Assembly: GCA_024709425.1 (NCBI GenBank)
Contig: JANJWS010000067.1
Coordinates: forward strand, 1-64,000
Reading direction: 5' to 3'
From: Thiobacillus sp.
GTDB lineage: Bacteria > Pseudomonadota > Gammaproteobacteria > Burkholderiales > Thiobacillaceae
DNA length: 64,000 nt
Under the pieces are notes generated by a model, which was not told the origin of the DNA, did not search any database, and saw nothing but the letters and a program-made list of their open reading frames with translations. The position numbers were made by a program, and so were the translations under genes. Of the stretch, positions 43,473-51,601 are shown in pieces (position 1 is the first letter of the stretch; each line of letters begins with the position of its first letter).

Positions 43473-44489
43473 CTACCTGGGCCGACTGGCGGGCGTAGCC
43501 AGATGCAAATGCCCGACGAACTGCTCGGTGGCGGCGCGCCAGGAGAATTTCTCGGCGTGGGCGCGCGCAGTGCGACGGTCGATGGCGAGCGCGGCGAGGC
43601 AGGCCTCGCGCAGGTCTTCATGCAGCGCCCCGGCGGGTGAGTTGCCCAGCACGTCGATGGGGCCGGTGACGGGGTAGGCGGCTACGGGCAGGCCGCAGGC
43701 CAGGGCTTCAAGCAGCACCAGGCCGAAGGTGTCGGTCCGGCTGGGGAATACGAAGACGTCGGCGGACGCATAGACTTCGGCAAGTTCCGCCTGTTTCATG
43801 ACGCCGAGGTAATGGGCATCGTGATATCGGGCGCGCAGCCCCGCCAGTGCCGGGCCATCGCCTACCACCCACTTGGAGCCGGGCAGGTCCAATTTCAGGA
43901 AGGCCTCGACGTTTTTCTCCACCGCGACCCGGCCGACGTAGAGGAAGATTGGGTGTGCCGTGTCGAGGCGGTGCGAGTCCTGCATGCGGAACACGTCGAG
44001 GTCGACGCCGCGCGACCAGAGCACCACGTTGGTGAAGCCGAAGGCTTCAAGGTCGGCCTTGACTGCAGGCGTGGGGGCCATCACTGCGCGCGCGGGTCTG
44101 TGAAACCAGCGCAGAAAGCGGTAGGTCCACGAAAGGGGGATGCCGGTGCGGGCCTTGACGTATTCGGGAAATCGGGTGTGGTACGCGGTGGTGAAGGGCA
44201 AATTGTTGTCCAGCGCATGGCGGCGCGCAGCCAGCCCGAGGGGGCCTTCGGTGGCAATGTGCAAGGCGTCGGGCGCGTAGTCGCGAATGCGTTTACGGGC
44301 CGCGTTACCGGCCAGCACGGACAGCCGGATGTCGGGATAGGTGGGGCAGGGCAGGGTGCGGAATTCCTGCGGTGAGAGGATGTCGACCTCATGGCCCATG
44401 GCCTGCATTTCGCGGCGTGTGGTGTTGAGCGTGCGCACTACGCCGTTGACCTGCGGCGACCAGGCATCGGTGACGATCATGACTTTCAT
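43473..44489 (-). CDS. agt: GT4 glycosyltransferase, Agt-like (lipid remodelling)
   Basis: A 338-residue GT4 enzyme, starting MIVTDAWSPQVNGVVRTL after MKV. It has the donor-binding E-x7-E region in FPSRTDTFGLVLLEALACGLP and the FLYVGRVAVEKNVEAFL start of the second Rossmann domain. Close relatives (Agt of Sinorhizobium) add sugars to diacylglycerol when phosphate is scarce. The ATG at 44489 overlaps the stop of the PlcP-like gene (ATGA), the same pairing as in the known plcP-agt operons. The symbol is by this context and similarity. Confidence 0.75.
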   Translation of the reverse strand: MKVMIVTDAWSPQVNGVVRTLNTTRREMQAMGHEVDILSPQEFRTLPCPTYPDIRLSVLAGNAARKRIRDYAPDALHIATEGPLGLAARRHALDNNLPFTTAYHTRFPEYVKARTGIPLSWTYRFLRWFHRPARAVMAPTPAVKADLEAFGFTNVVLWSRGVDLDVFRMQDSHRLDTAHPIFLYVGRVAVEKNVEAFLKLDLPGSKWVVGDGPALAGLRARYHDAHYLGVMKQAELAEVYASADVFVFPSRTDTFGLVLLEALACGLPVAAYPVTGPIDVLGNSPAGALHEDLREACLAALAIDRRTARAHAEKFSWRAATEQFVGHLHLATPASRPR

Positions 44490-45409
44490 GGGATTTCCAG
44501 TACGGTTGCCTTGCGGGGGGTGGTGGAGACGTCCAGGCATCGGGTCCAGTGGAGGATTTCGAGCGTGCCGTCGCGGTTCTCCGCGAGCGCGGAGAGGCTT
44601 TCCACCCAGTCGCCGTCGTTGCAGTAGACGAGGCCGTCCAGGGTGCGAATCTCGGCTTTGTGGATGTGACCGCAGATGACGCCGTCGCAATCGCGTCGCC
44701 GCGCCTCGTCGGTCATCACCTTCTCGAACGCGGTGATGAAGCTGACCGCATTCTTGACCTTGTGCTTGATGTATTGGGATAACGACCAGTAGGGGTAGCC
44801 CATGCGGGTGCGAAGGCCGTTGAACCAGCGGTTCAGTGCCAGCAGCAGGGTGTAGCCGGTGTCTCCCAGATAGGCCAGCCAGCGTGCATGCTGCATTACG
44901 CCGTCGAACAGGTCGCCGTGTGTGACGAGGAAACGCCGGCCGTCGGCGGTGACGTGCACCACATCGTCGGCGACCTCGATGTCGCCGAACGCCAGGCCCA
45001 TGAATTGCCGTGCCATCGCATCGTGGTTGCCTGGCACATAGATGACCCGCGTGCCCTTGCGTGCCTTGCGCAGGAGCTTCTGCACCACGTCGTTGTGCGA
45101 TTGCGGCCAGTACCAGCCGCGCCGCAACTGCCAGCCGTCGATGATGTCGCCGACCAGATACAGCGTGTCGGATTCGTTGTGCTTCAGGAAATCGAGCAGA
45201 TACCGGGCCTGACAGCCTGCGGTGCCGAGGTGGATATCCGAAATCCACAAGGTGCGGTAGTGGCGGGCTGCTGGTTCGGCGGAATGGGGTTCCGGGGAGA
45301 TGCCGGCACCTGTCCCGGCAGGGTGGAGGCGGGTCCCGGATGGTTTCGGCGTGGGGCCATCAGGACGCGTTCGGAGCAGGTTCGTGACGCGATTCAGCAT
45401 GTCCGCCAT
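44486..45409 (-). CDS. plcP: PlcP-like phospholipase C (calcineurin-type phosphoesterase)
   Basis: A 307-residue metallophosphoesterase with motifs SDIHLG, GDIIDGW, PGNHD, THGDLFD and CGHIHKAEIR. It is similar to UDP-diacylglucosamine hydrolase (LpxH) but carries the PlcP-type segments WPQSHNDVVQKLLRKARKGT and KHKVKNAVSFITAFEKV. PlcP releases diacylglycerol from phospholipids in phosphate-starved bacteria, and the glycosyltransferase next to it then makes glycolipids. About 50 N-terminal residues are a Pro-rich extension; the start may be 45409 or the ATG at 45400. Annotation as LpxH-like is the alternative. Confidence 0.75.
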   Translation of the reverse strand: MADMLNRVTNLLRTRPDGPTPKPSGTRLHPAGTGAGISPEPHSAEPAARHYRTLWISDIHLGTAGCQARYLLDFLKHNESDTLYLVGDIIDGWQLRRGWYWPQSHNDVVQKLLRKARKGTRVIYVPGNHDAMARQFMGLAFGDIEVADDVVHVTADGRRFLVTHGDLFDGVMQHARWLAYLGDTGYTLLLALNRWFNGLRTRMGYPYWSLSQYIKHKVKNAVSFITAFEKVMTDEARRRDCDGVICGHIHKAEIRTLDGLVYCNDGDWVESLSALAENRDGTLEILHWTRCLDVSTTPRKATVLEIP

Positions 45410-45445
45410 CACGCCACGGCGATGTGACCGTGGCGTGGCGTTCGG

Positions 45446-45463
45446 GTGAAGCTTTGGTGAAAC
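45446..45463 (-). promoter_or_regulatory. possible weak Pho box upstream of plcP
   Basis: GTTTCACCAAAGCTTCAC on the minus strand has two TTCAC-type heptamers spaced 11 bases, as PhoB boxes are, but only the TCA cores match well. It overlaps a small hairpin (45463-45476, CCCGGC with GCCGGG) that may end ppk1 transcription. Confidence 0.3.
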
Positions 45464-45490
45464 CCGGCTTGCCGGGGGGGTGCGGCAGGA

Positions 45491-47551
45491 TCAGCGGGCG
45501 AGCAGCGCCAGCAGCGTGGTCTGTGCGCAGAAGGCCTTGGCACCGCGCTTGGCGCGCCGGCGATAGCTGCCGTCGGGCTGCATCTCCCACGCCTGCACGT
45601 TGTCGCGCAGATAGGGCTTGAGGCCTTCGGCGATCACGCGCTTTTTCAGCTTGGGGTTGAGGATGGGGAAGCCGGTCTCGATGCGGCGGAAGAAATTGCG
45701 GTCCATCCAGTCGGCGGACGACAGGTAGACCTGCTCGTCGCCGCCGTTTCTGAAATAGAAGATGCGGGTGTGTTCGAGGAAGCGGCCGACGATGGATCGC
45801 ACGCGGATGTTGTCGGACAGTCCGGCAATCCCCGGCTTCAGCGCGCAGACGCCGCGCACGATGAGGTCGATCTTCACCCCGGCCTGGCTGGCGGCGTAGA
45901 GCGCGGCGATGACCTGCGGTTCCAGCAGCGCGTTCATCTTGGCGACGATGGCCGCGGGCTTGCCGGCGGCAGCGAACTCGGCTTCCCGGTTGATGGCGGC
46001 GACGACTTCGCTGTGCAGGGTGAAGGGTGACTGCCACAGGCGCTTGAGCTTGCCGGCCTTGCCCAGCCCGGTGATCTGGGTGAACAGGCTGCTGACGTCG
46101 GCGGTGACCGTATCGTCGCAGGTCATGAGCCCGAAATCGGTGTACAGGCGCGCGGTGCGTGCATGGTAGTTGCCTGTGCCGAGATGCGCATAGCGACGGA
46201 GTCCGCCGTCTTCGCGGCGAACCACCAGCGCCAGCTTGGCGTGCGTCTTGTGGCCGACCACGCCGTACACGACATGCGCCCCTGCCTCTTCCAGCCGGGC
46301 AGCCCAGTTGATGTTGGCTTCCTCATCGAAACGCGCCAGCAACTCGACCACGACGGTGACTTCCTTGCCCGACTGTGCTGCGCGGATCAGCGCCTGCATC
46401 AGCTTGGAATCGGTACCGGTGCGGTACACCGTCTGGCGAATGGCGAGAACCTGCGGATCGGCGGCCGCGCGTTCGATGAAGTCGATCACCGGCTGGAACG
46501 ACTCGAACGGGTGATGCAGCAGGATGTCACCCTTGCGGATCTGCGTGAAGATGTCGTCGTCCTTGCCCAGGCGGGTGGGCAGGGCGGGCACGAAGGGCGG
46601 GAACTTGAGGTCGGGCCGGTCGACCCAGTCGGGTACCTGCATCAGGCGCACCAGGTTCACCGGGCCGTTTTCCTGATACAGGTCGTCGGCGCCAAGTTCG
46701 AACTGTTCGAGCAGGAAGGCGGCCATCGCAGGCGAGCAGTTGTCGGCGACTTCCAGGCGAACGGCGGCGCCGAAATTGCGCTGCGGCAGTTCGCCCTGCA
46801 GAGCCTGACGCAGGTTCTTGGTTTCTTCCTCGTCGACGAACAGATCCGAGTTTCGTGTGGCGCGGAACTGGTAGCAGCCTTCCACCGTCATGCCGGTGAA
46901 CAGCTCGCCGACGTGGGCATGCAGGATCGACGACAGGAAGACGAAACCATATTCGCAGCCGGCGATTTCTTCCGGCATGCGGATCACCCGCGGCAGGGCG
47001 CGCGGCGCCTGCACCACGGCGGCGCCGGAATTGCGGCCGAAGGCGTCACGCCCCGAGAGCTCGACGGCAAAGTTGAGACTCTTGTTGAGCACGCGCGGGA
47101 AAGGGTGCGCGGGGTCGAGTCCCACCGGGGTCAGGACCGGCATCAGTTCGCGGAAGAAATAATCACGGATCCATGCCGCCTGCGCCTCGTTCCAGTGGGT
47201 GCGGCGGATGAAATGGACGCCTTCCTGTGCGAGCGCGGGGATGATCTCGCGGTTGAACAGCTCATACTGGCGCGCCACCAGGGCGTGCGCGGTTTCCGAG
47301 ACGGCGCGGTATTGCTGGCGGGGGGTGAGGCCATCGGCCGAACGCTGGGTCGAATTGGCGAGGATCTGCTCCTTCAGGCCGGCTACGCGCACCTCGAAGA
47401 ACTCGTCCATGTTGCTGGAAAAGATGCAGAGGAACCTCAGCCGTTCCAGCAGCGGTACAGTCGGGTCTTCGGCCTGCGCCAGTACGCGGCGCTGGAATTC
47501 GAGGATGCCGAGTTCGCGGTTGATCAGGGTGTCGGGGCTGGGTAGATTCAT
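45491..47551 (-). CDS. ppk1: polyphosphate kinase 1
   Basis: Ppk1 makes polyphosphate from ATP. The 686-residue protein has the four-domain layout, from INRELGILEFQRRVLAQA and FSSNMDEFFEVRVAGL to the two phospholipase-D-like catalytic halves. The histidines of the active site are in YGVVGHKTHAKLALVVRRE and RYAHLGTGNYHARTARLYTDFGL, and the second half has YLSSADWMDRNFFRRIE. It is divergent from the CYTH-CHAD gene and has a near-consensus Pho box 73-90 bases upstream, so induction by phosphate starvation is likely. Confidence 0.95.
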   Translation of the reverse strand: MNLPSPDTLINRELGILEFQRRVLAQAEDPTVPLLERLRFLCIFSSNMDEFFEVRVAGLKEQILANSTQRSADGLTPRQQYRAVSETAHALVARQYELFNREIIPALAQEGVHFIRRTHWNEAQAAWIRDYFFRELMPVLTPVGLDPAHPFPRVLNKSLNFAVELSGRDAFGRNSGAAVVQAPRALPRVIRMPEEIAGCEYGFVFLSSILHAHVGELFTGMTVEGCYQFRATRNSDLFVDEEETKNLRQALQGELPQRNFGAAVRLEVADNCSPAMAAFLLEQFELGADDLYQENGPVNLVRLMQVPDWVDRPDLKFPPFVPALPTRLGKDDDIFTQIRKGDILLHHPFESFQPVIDFIERAAADPQVLAIRQTVYRTGTDSKLMQALIRAAQSGKEVTVVVELLARFDEEANINWAARLEEAGAHVVYGVVGHKTHAKLALVVRREDGGLRRYAHLGTGNYHARTARLYTDFGLMTCDDTVTADVSSLFTQITGLGKAGKLKRLWQSPFTLHSEVVAAINREAEFAAAGKPAAIVAKMNALLEPQVIAALYAASQAGVKIDLIVRGVCALKPGIAGLSDNIRVRSIVGRFLEHTRIFYFRNGGDEQVYLSSADWMDRNFFRRIETGFPILNPKLKKRVIAEGLKPYLRDNVQAWEMQPDGSYRRRAKRGAKAFCAQTTLLALLAR

Positions 47552-47623
47552 GGTCCAGGGTGTATCCACACACCCTCGTATCAATTTTGTGCCGTAATAA
47601 TAAGCGTCCGGCCCGATCCTTAC

Positions 47624-47641
47624 ATGACATTTATATGACAC
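47624..47641 (-). promoter_or_regulatory. Pho box (PhoB binding site) upstream of ppk1
   Basis: GTGTCATATAAATGTCAT on the minus strand: two TGTCAT cores spaced 11 bases, each matching the CTGTCAT heptamer at six of seven positions. It lies in the divergent region and overlaps the start codon of the CYTH-CHAD gene on the other strand. A possible -10 (TATTAT) for ppk1 follows 21 bases later. Confidence 0.7.
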
Positions 47642-49191
47642 GCTCGCAGCCGCTGGAAATCGAACTCAAGCTCCTCCTGCCGCCGGCGCAGGCGCCGGAT
47701 TTCGTCAAACGCATGGCGCGCCGGCGCGTGGCCCCCGTCACCCAGGCTCTGGTGACGCGCTATTTCGATACCCCGGGATTCGATCTCGCCGCGTGTGGCA
47801 TTGCGCTGCGTGTGCGGCGGGCGGGGCGCCGCTGGATGCAGACGCTGAAGACGGAGGGCGAGCGCCAGGGCGGACTGTCCACACGGGTCGAACACGAGAT
47901 GCCGGTGGCGGGCGGCGCACTCGATTGGGCGCGCTTTCCACCCGAGGCGCTGGCGCATGTGCCGGGCTCACTGCGCGGTGCCGTCTCGCCGGTGTTCGAG
48001 ACCTGCTTCACCCGCACCGCCTGGCAAGTGAGGGGACGCGGCGGCGCGCAGATCGAGGTTGCCCTCGACGTGGGTGAGGTGCGTGCCGGGGATCGGTGCA
48101 TGCCGCTGTGCGAGATCGAGCTCGAGCTCAGGCAGGGTCCGCCGGATGCATTGTTCGCGCTGGCGCTCGACTGGGCGCGTACGTTCGACTGCCTGCCGTT
48201 CGACGTCAGCAAGGCCGAGCGTGGCACGCGGCTGGCGCGCGGTGAGGTGGCGGGGCCCGCGAAAGGCGAACCGCTGGTGCTGCAGGCGCAGGGGAGCGTG
48301 GAGGACGGATTCTCCGCCATCGTGCAGAATTGCCTCGCACAGTTCCAGGCGAACCTGCCGGGCGTGCTCTGCCTTGATTCGCAAGGGCACGAAAAGGCAA
48401 GCACCGGACCCCAACCGATTTACGACAGCGAATATGTGCACCAGGCACGGGTCGCGCTGCGTCGGTTGCGTGCGGCCGTGCGGCTGTTTCGCCGGGCCTG
48501 CGTGGTGCCGCAAGATCTGCTCGACGGGCTGCGTACGCAGGTGGTGACGCTCGGGCCCGCACGCGACTGGGACGTTCTGTGCGAGGAAACGCTGCCGACG
48601 ATCGCCCCGCATGCCGACGATCGGGCGATGTGGGAATCTGGCGTGCAGGTCATCGAGGCGTACCGGCGGCAGGTACACGCGGATATGCGTGCAGCACTTC
48701 GTACGGCGTGTCCCGGCGCGTGGTTGCTGGCGATGCAGCGCTGGCTGCTGCAGCGTGGCTGGCGGCAGGCGCCGGAGGCCCAACGGTTCGTCCAGATGGC
48801 ACCCCTCGATGCCTGGGCGCGGCATGCGCTGCGCCGTGGACACCGGAGGCTCGTACGCGGCGCGCGCGAATACGCCGGGCTGGCACCCGCCGGGCGACAT
48901 GCCTTGCGCATCGCGATCAAGCGCCAGCGCTACAGCGCCGAGTTTTTCCAGTTATTGTGCGCGGAGCATCGCCACGTCCCCTATCTCGCTGCGCTGCGCG
49001 CCCTTCAGAATGGCCTGGGGTGGGCCAACGATGCCCATGTCGCGGCCATCCTGTTGCGCGACGCACCCTTCGACGCCGGGCCGATGGGGGCATTCGCCCG
49101 CGGCTGGCTCGCCGCGATGGCGGCCGGCGGCGGTTCGGAAACGATTGCGGGGCAATTGAAAAAATTCGTGAAATTGCGCACCTGCTGGTAG
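47635..49191 (+). CDS. CYTH-CHAD domain protein (triphosphate/polyphosphate-related)
   Basis: A 518-residue protein. The CYTH triphosphate tunnel domain occupies roughly residues 1-205, with the EIELKL signature at about 8-13 and further strands such as TRYFDTPGFDL and CEIELELRQG. The CHAD domain follows, helical, rich in Arg and His (EYVHQARVALRRLRAAVRLFR, RHALRIAIKRQRYSAEFF), a polyphosphate-binding module. CYTH-CHAD proteins are tied to polyphosphate granules. The ATG at 47635 gives the family start but has no clear ribosome site. Confidence 0.9.
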   Translation: MTRSQPLEIELKLLLPPAQAPDFVKRMARRRVAPVTQALVTRYFDTPGFDLAACGIALRVRRAGRRWMQTLKTEGERQGGLSTRVEHEMPVAGGALDWARFPPEALAHVPGSLRGAVSPVFETCFTRTAWQVRGRGGAQIEVALDVGEVRAGDRCMPLCEIELELRQGPPDALFALALDWARTFDCLPFDVSKAERGTRLARGEVAGPAKGEPLVLQAQGSVEDGFSAIVQNCLAQFQANLPGVLCLDSQGHEKASTGPQPIYDSEYVHQARVALRRLRAAVRLFRRACVVPQDLLDGLRTQVVTLGPARDWDVLCEETLPTIAPHADDRAMWESGVQVIEAYRRQVHADMRAALRTACPGAWLLAMQRWLLQRGWRQAPEAQRFVQMAPLDAWARHALRRGHRRLVRGAREYAGLAPAGRHALRIAIKRQRYSAEFFQLLCAEHRHVPYLAALRALQNGLGWANDAHVAAILLRDAPFDAGPMGAFARGWLAAMAAGGGSETIAGQLKKFVKLRTCW

Positions 49192-49282
49192 ATTGGCCCT
49201 GGAATTTCGCGTTTTCCCCAGCACAATCGTAATCGGATCATTGACGATGACTATCGGGATTTCCACGCAAAGCGACCCTGCC

Positions 49283-49966
49283 ATGAAAATTGCCTTCCTT
49301 GAAGACGATGCCGCATTCGCGTCCAGTATCATCGAATGGCTGGAGCAGGCAGGCCATGAGGTCACCTGGTTTCGTTCCGGACGCGAGTGCGTGCGGGCAC
49401 TGACCGATACGCGCTACGACCTGTGCCTGTTCGACTGGATGCTGCCTGACATGACCGGCCCGGACGTCATGGCCAATCTCAAGCTGAAAGGCACATTGCC
49501 GCCGGTCATTTTCCTGACGGGGCGAGATGCCGAGGAGGACGTGGTGCAAGTGATCCAGGCCGGCGCGGATGACTATATCGTGAAGCCGCCGTCGCGCAGC
49601 GTCCTCATCGCGCGCATCCACGCGGTGGCCAGGCGCTGCTCCGCACAGTTGCGGCCGGAGCCGGTGCAGGATTTCGGGTCGCTGCGCATCGATTTCGGCA
49701 GCCGCCGTTTTGAAATGGACGGCGAACCGGTGAAACTCACGGAAAAGGAGACCGAACTCGCGCTGTATTTCTTCGGCCGGGTCGGCATGTTGTTGCCACG
49801 CGGGCACCTCATCCAGGTGGTGTGGGGCTCCAGTCCAGACATCGATACCCGCACGGTCGATGTCCACGTCAGCCACCTGCGCGGCAAGCTGAAGCTGGTT
49901 CCTGAAAACGGCTGGCGCCTGACCTCGGTGTATCGCCAGGGTTACCGGCTGGAGCAGGTGGAATAG
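49283..49966 (+). CDS. response regulator, OmpR/PhoB family
   Basis: A 227-residue two-component regulator. The receiver has the acidic pair in FLEDD, the phospho-acceptor Asp in LCLFDWMLPDM and the Lys in DYIVKPPS. The C-terminal winged helix has LTEKETELALYFFG, DTRTVDVHVSHLRGKL and SVYRQGYRL. A longer frame to 49193 lacks homology. It starts a three-gene unit with the LysM/FecR protein and the CHASE2 kinase. Confidence 0.92.
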   Translation: MKIAFLEDDAAFASSIIEWLEQAGHEVTWFRSGRECVRALTDTRYDLCLFDWMLPDMTGPDVMANLKLKGTLPPVIFLTGRDAEEDVVQVIQAGADDYIVKPPSRSVLIARIHAVARRCSAQLRPEPVQDFGSLRIDFGSRRFEMDGEPVKLTEKETELALYFFGRVGMLLPRGHLIQVVWGSSPDIDTRTVDVHVSHLRGKLKLVPENGWRLTSVYRQGYRLEQVE

Positions 49967-49971
49967 TCTCC

Positions 49972-51594
49972 ATGCGCGCGTGGCTATCGGCTCTCCTGCT
50001 GCTGGGCGCGTGGCCTGCGCTGGCGACGCCGCCTGCGCAGGTCGACGCACCCGAGTGGCGCTACACCCTGCGCCCTGGCGACACCCTGATCGGTCTGTCG
50101 CAACGCTACCTGGCCCGACCAGCGGACTGGCCGCGCCTGCAGCGCCACAACGGGATCGCCAATCCCTACGGGCTGGTGCCGGGCAGTGCACTGCGAATCC
50201 CACTCGCCTGGATGCGTCACGAACCGGCCCCGGCGGCGGTCGTCGCGGTTTCCGGCGATGCGCGCGTAACCCTCCCCGGTACGCCCGAACGTCCCTTGCA
50301 GGCCGGCGAGCGGCTTGGTGCGGGCGCCACTCTTGTGACCGGCGCGCACAGCAGTATCACGTTGCGCCTGGCCGACGGTTCGTTGTTGGTCCTGCAGCCA
50401 GGTGCGCGCATGGCGCTCGACACACTCAGCGTCTACCCTGGCGGTGGCATGGTCGATAGCCGGCTGCGGCTGCAAGAAGGGCGCGTCGAGGTCGGGGCCA
50501 ACCCGGAGCGCAAGCCTGGCGGGCGCCTGCAGGTGATTACCCCGTCAGCGGTGGCAGCGGTGCGTGGCACCCGCTTCCGTGTCGCGGCGGCAGCCGACGC
50601 GAGCCGCGCGGAAACGCTGGAGGGCATGGTGGGCCTTGCTGCCGCCCGACGCGAGGTGAACGTCGCAGCGGGGCAAGGCAGCCTTGCCGAGACCGGCCAG
50701 CCTCCGCGTCCACCGGTGTCCCTACTGCCTGCCCCCGATCTTTCGGCGCTGCCTGGTTTGGTCGATGCTTTGCCGCTGCGCTTCGAAATGCCTGGGTTGT
50801 CCGGCGCCATGTCCTGGCACGGGCAGATCGCGCCGGATGGGCGCTTCGAACGGATCCTGCTGGAACAGACGGGTACAGCGCCAAAGCTGAGTTTCGGCGA
50901 CCTTCCGGATGGCCATTACGTCCTGCGCGTCCGCGCTGGCGATGCGCTGGGCCTGCACGGCGAGGACGCCCTGCACGCCTTCGAACTCGACGCCCGTCCT
51001 TTCCCTCCGCTCGTCGTCGGTCCCGGCGCGAGGGTGCGCACGCCCCGCCCCGCCCTGCAGTGGAGCCCGGTGGTGGGGGCGCAGGCATACCGGGTGGAGC
51101 TCGCACGTGATCCCGGCTTCGCCGAACCGCTGCACGGACAGCGCACTGCCGACAGCCGCTTCGTTCCGGACGTGGCGCTCGCACCCGGCGTGTACCATTG
51201 GCGTGTGGCGAGCATCGACGTCGACGGGCAAGGGCCATTCGCGCCGCCGCAGCGATTCATCTACGATCCGCTGCCGGGGGCGCCGGATTTGGGCCAGGCC
51301 GCGGCACCGGTATTCGAACAGGGCGGCCTTGCGCTGAGCCTGCCGCCGCCACCTGCCGGCCTGTACTATGAACTCGTGCTGTCGACCGATGCCGAGCGCC
51401 ATGCTGTCGTTTGGCAGGCGCAGAGTACGGATGGCCGGCTGCGCGCGAGCCCGGTGAAGATGGCGCATCATTATCTTGCTGCCCGGCTGGTCGAGGCCGA
51501 CGGGACTGCGGGGCCTTGGGCCACGCGGTTGATCGAGGCGCCGCCGCCGCCGCGCTGGCCCGCACTGCTGCTGCTGGTACCGCTGTTCCTGTAA
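49972..51594 (+). CDS. exported LysM-FecR domain protein
   Basis: A 540-residue periplasmic protein. A Sec signal ends WPALA-TP; a LysM module (YTLRPGDTLIGLSQRYLARPADWPRLQRHN) suggests peptidoglycan binding. A FecR domain follows (GATLVTGAHSSITLRLADGS, ITPSAVAAVRGTRFRV). The second half carries fibronectin-like modules (YRVELARDPGF, GVYHWRVASIDVDGQG). The C-terminus is a hydrophobic stretch (ALLLLVPLFL), perhaps a membrane anchor. It lies five bases after the response regulator and seven before the kinase, so it may pass an envelope signal to the CHASE2 sensor. Confidence 0.85.
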   Translation: MRAWLSALLLLGAWPALATPPAQVDAPEWRYTLRPGDTLIGLSQRYLARPADWPRLQRHNGIANPYGLVPGSALRIPLAWMRHEPAPAAVVAVSGDARVTLPGTPERPLQAGERLGAGATLVTGAHSSITLRLADGSLLVLQPGARMALDTLSVYPGGGMVDSRLRLQEGRVEVGANPERKPGGRLQVITPSAVAAVRGTRFRVAAAADASRAETLEGMVGLAAARREVNVAAGQGSLAETGQPPRPPVSLLPAPDLSALPGLVDALPLRFEMPGLSGAMSWHGQIAPDGRFERILLEQTGTAPKLSFGDLPDGHYVLRVRAGDALGLHGEDALHAFELDARPFPPLVVGPGARVRTPRPALQWSPVVGAQAYRVELARDPGFAEPLHGQRTADSRFVPDVALAPGVYHWRVASIDVDGQGPFAPPQRFIYDPLPGAPDLGQAAAPVFEQGGLALSLPPPPAGLYYELVLSTDAERHAVVWQAQSTDGRLRASPVKMAHHYLAARLVEADGTAGPWATRLIEAPPPPRWPALLLLVPLFL

Positions 51595-51601
51595 CCGCGC
51601 C

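Noticed and set aside
44490..45248. Long N-terminal extension of the glycosyltransferase frame
   Set aside because: It is out of frame with, and lies within, the phosphoesterase gene; the GT4 N-terminus is at 44489.
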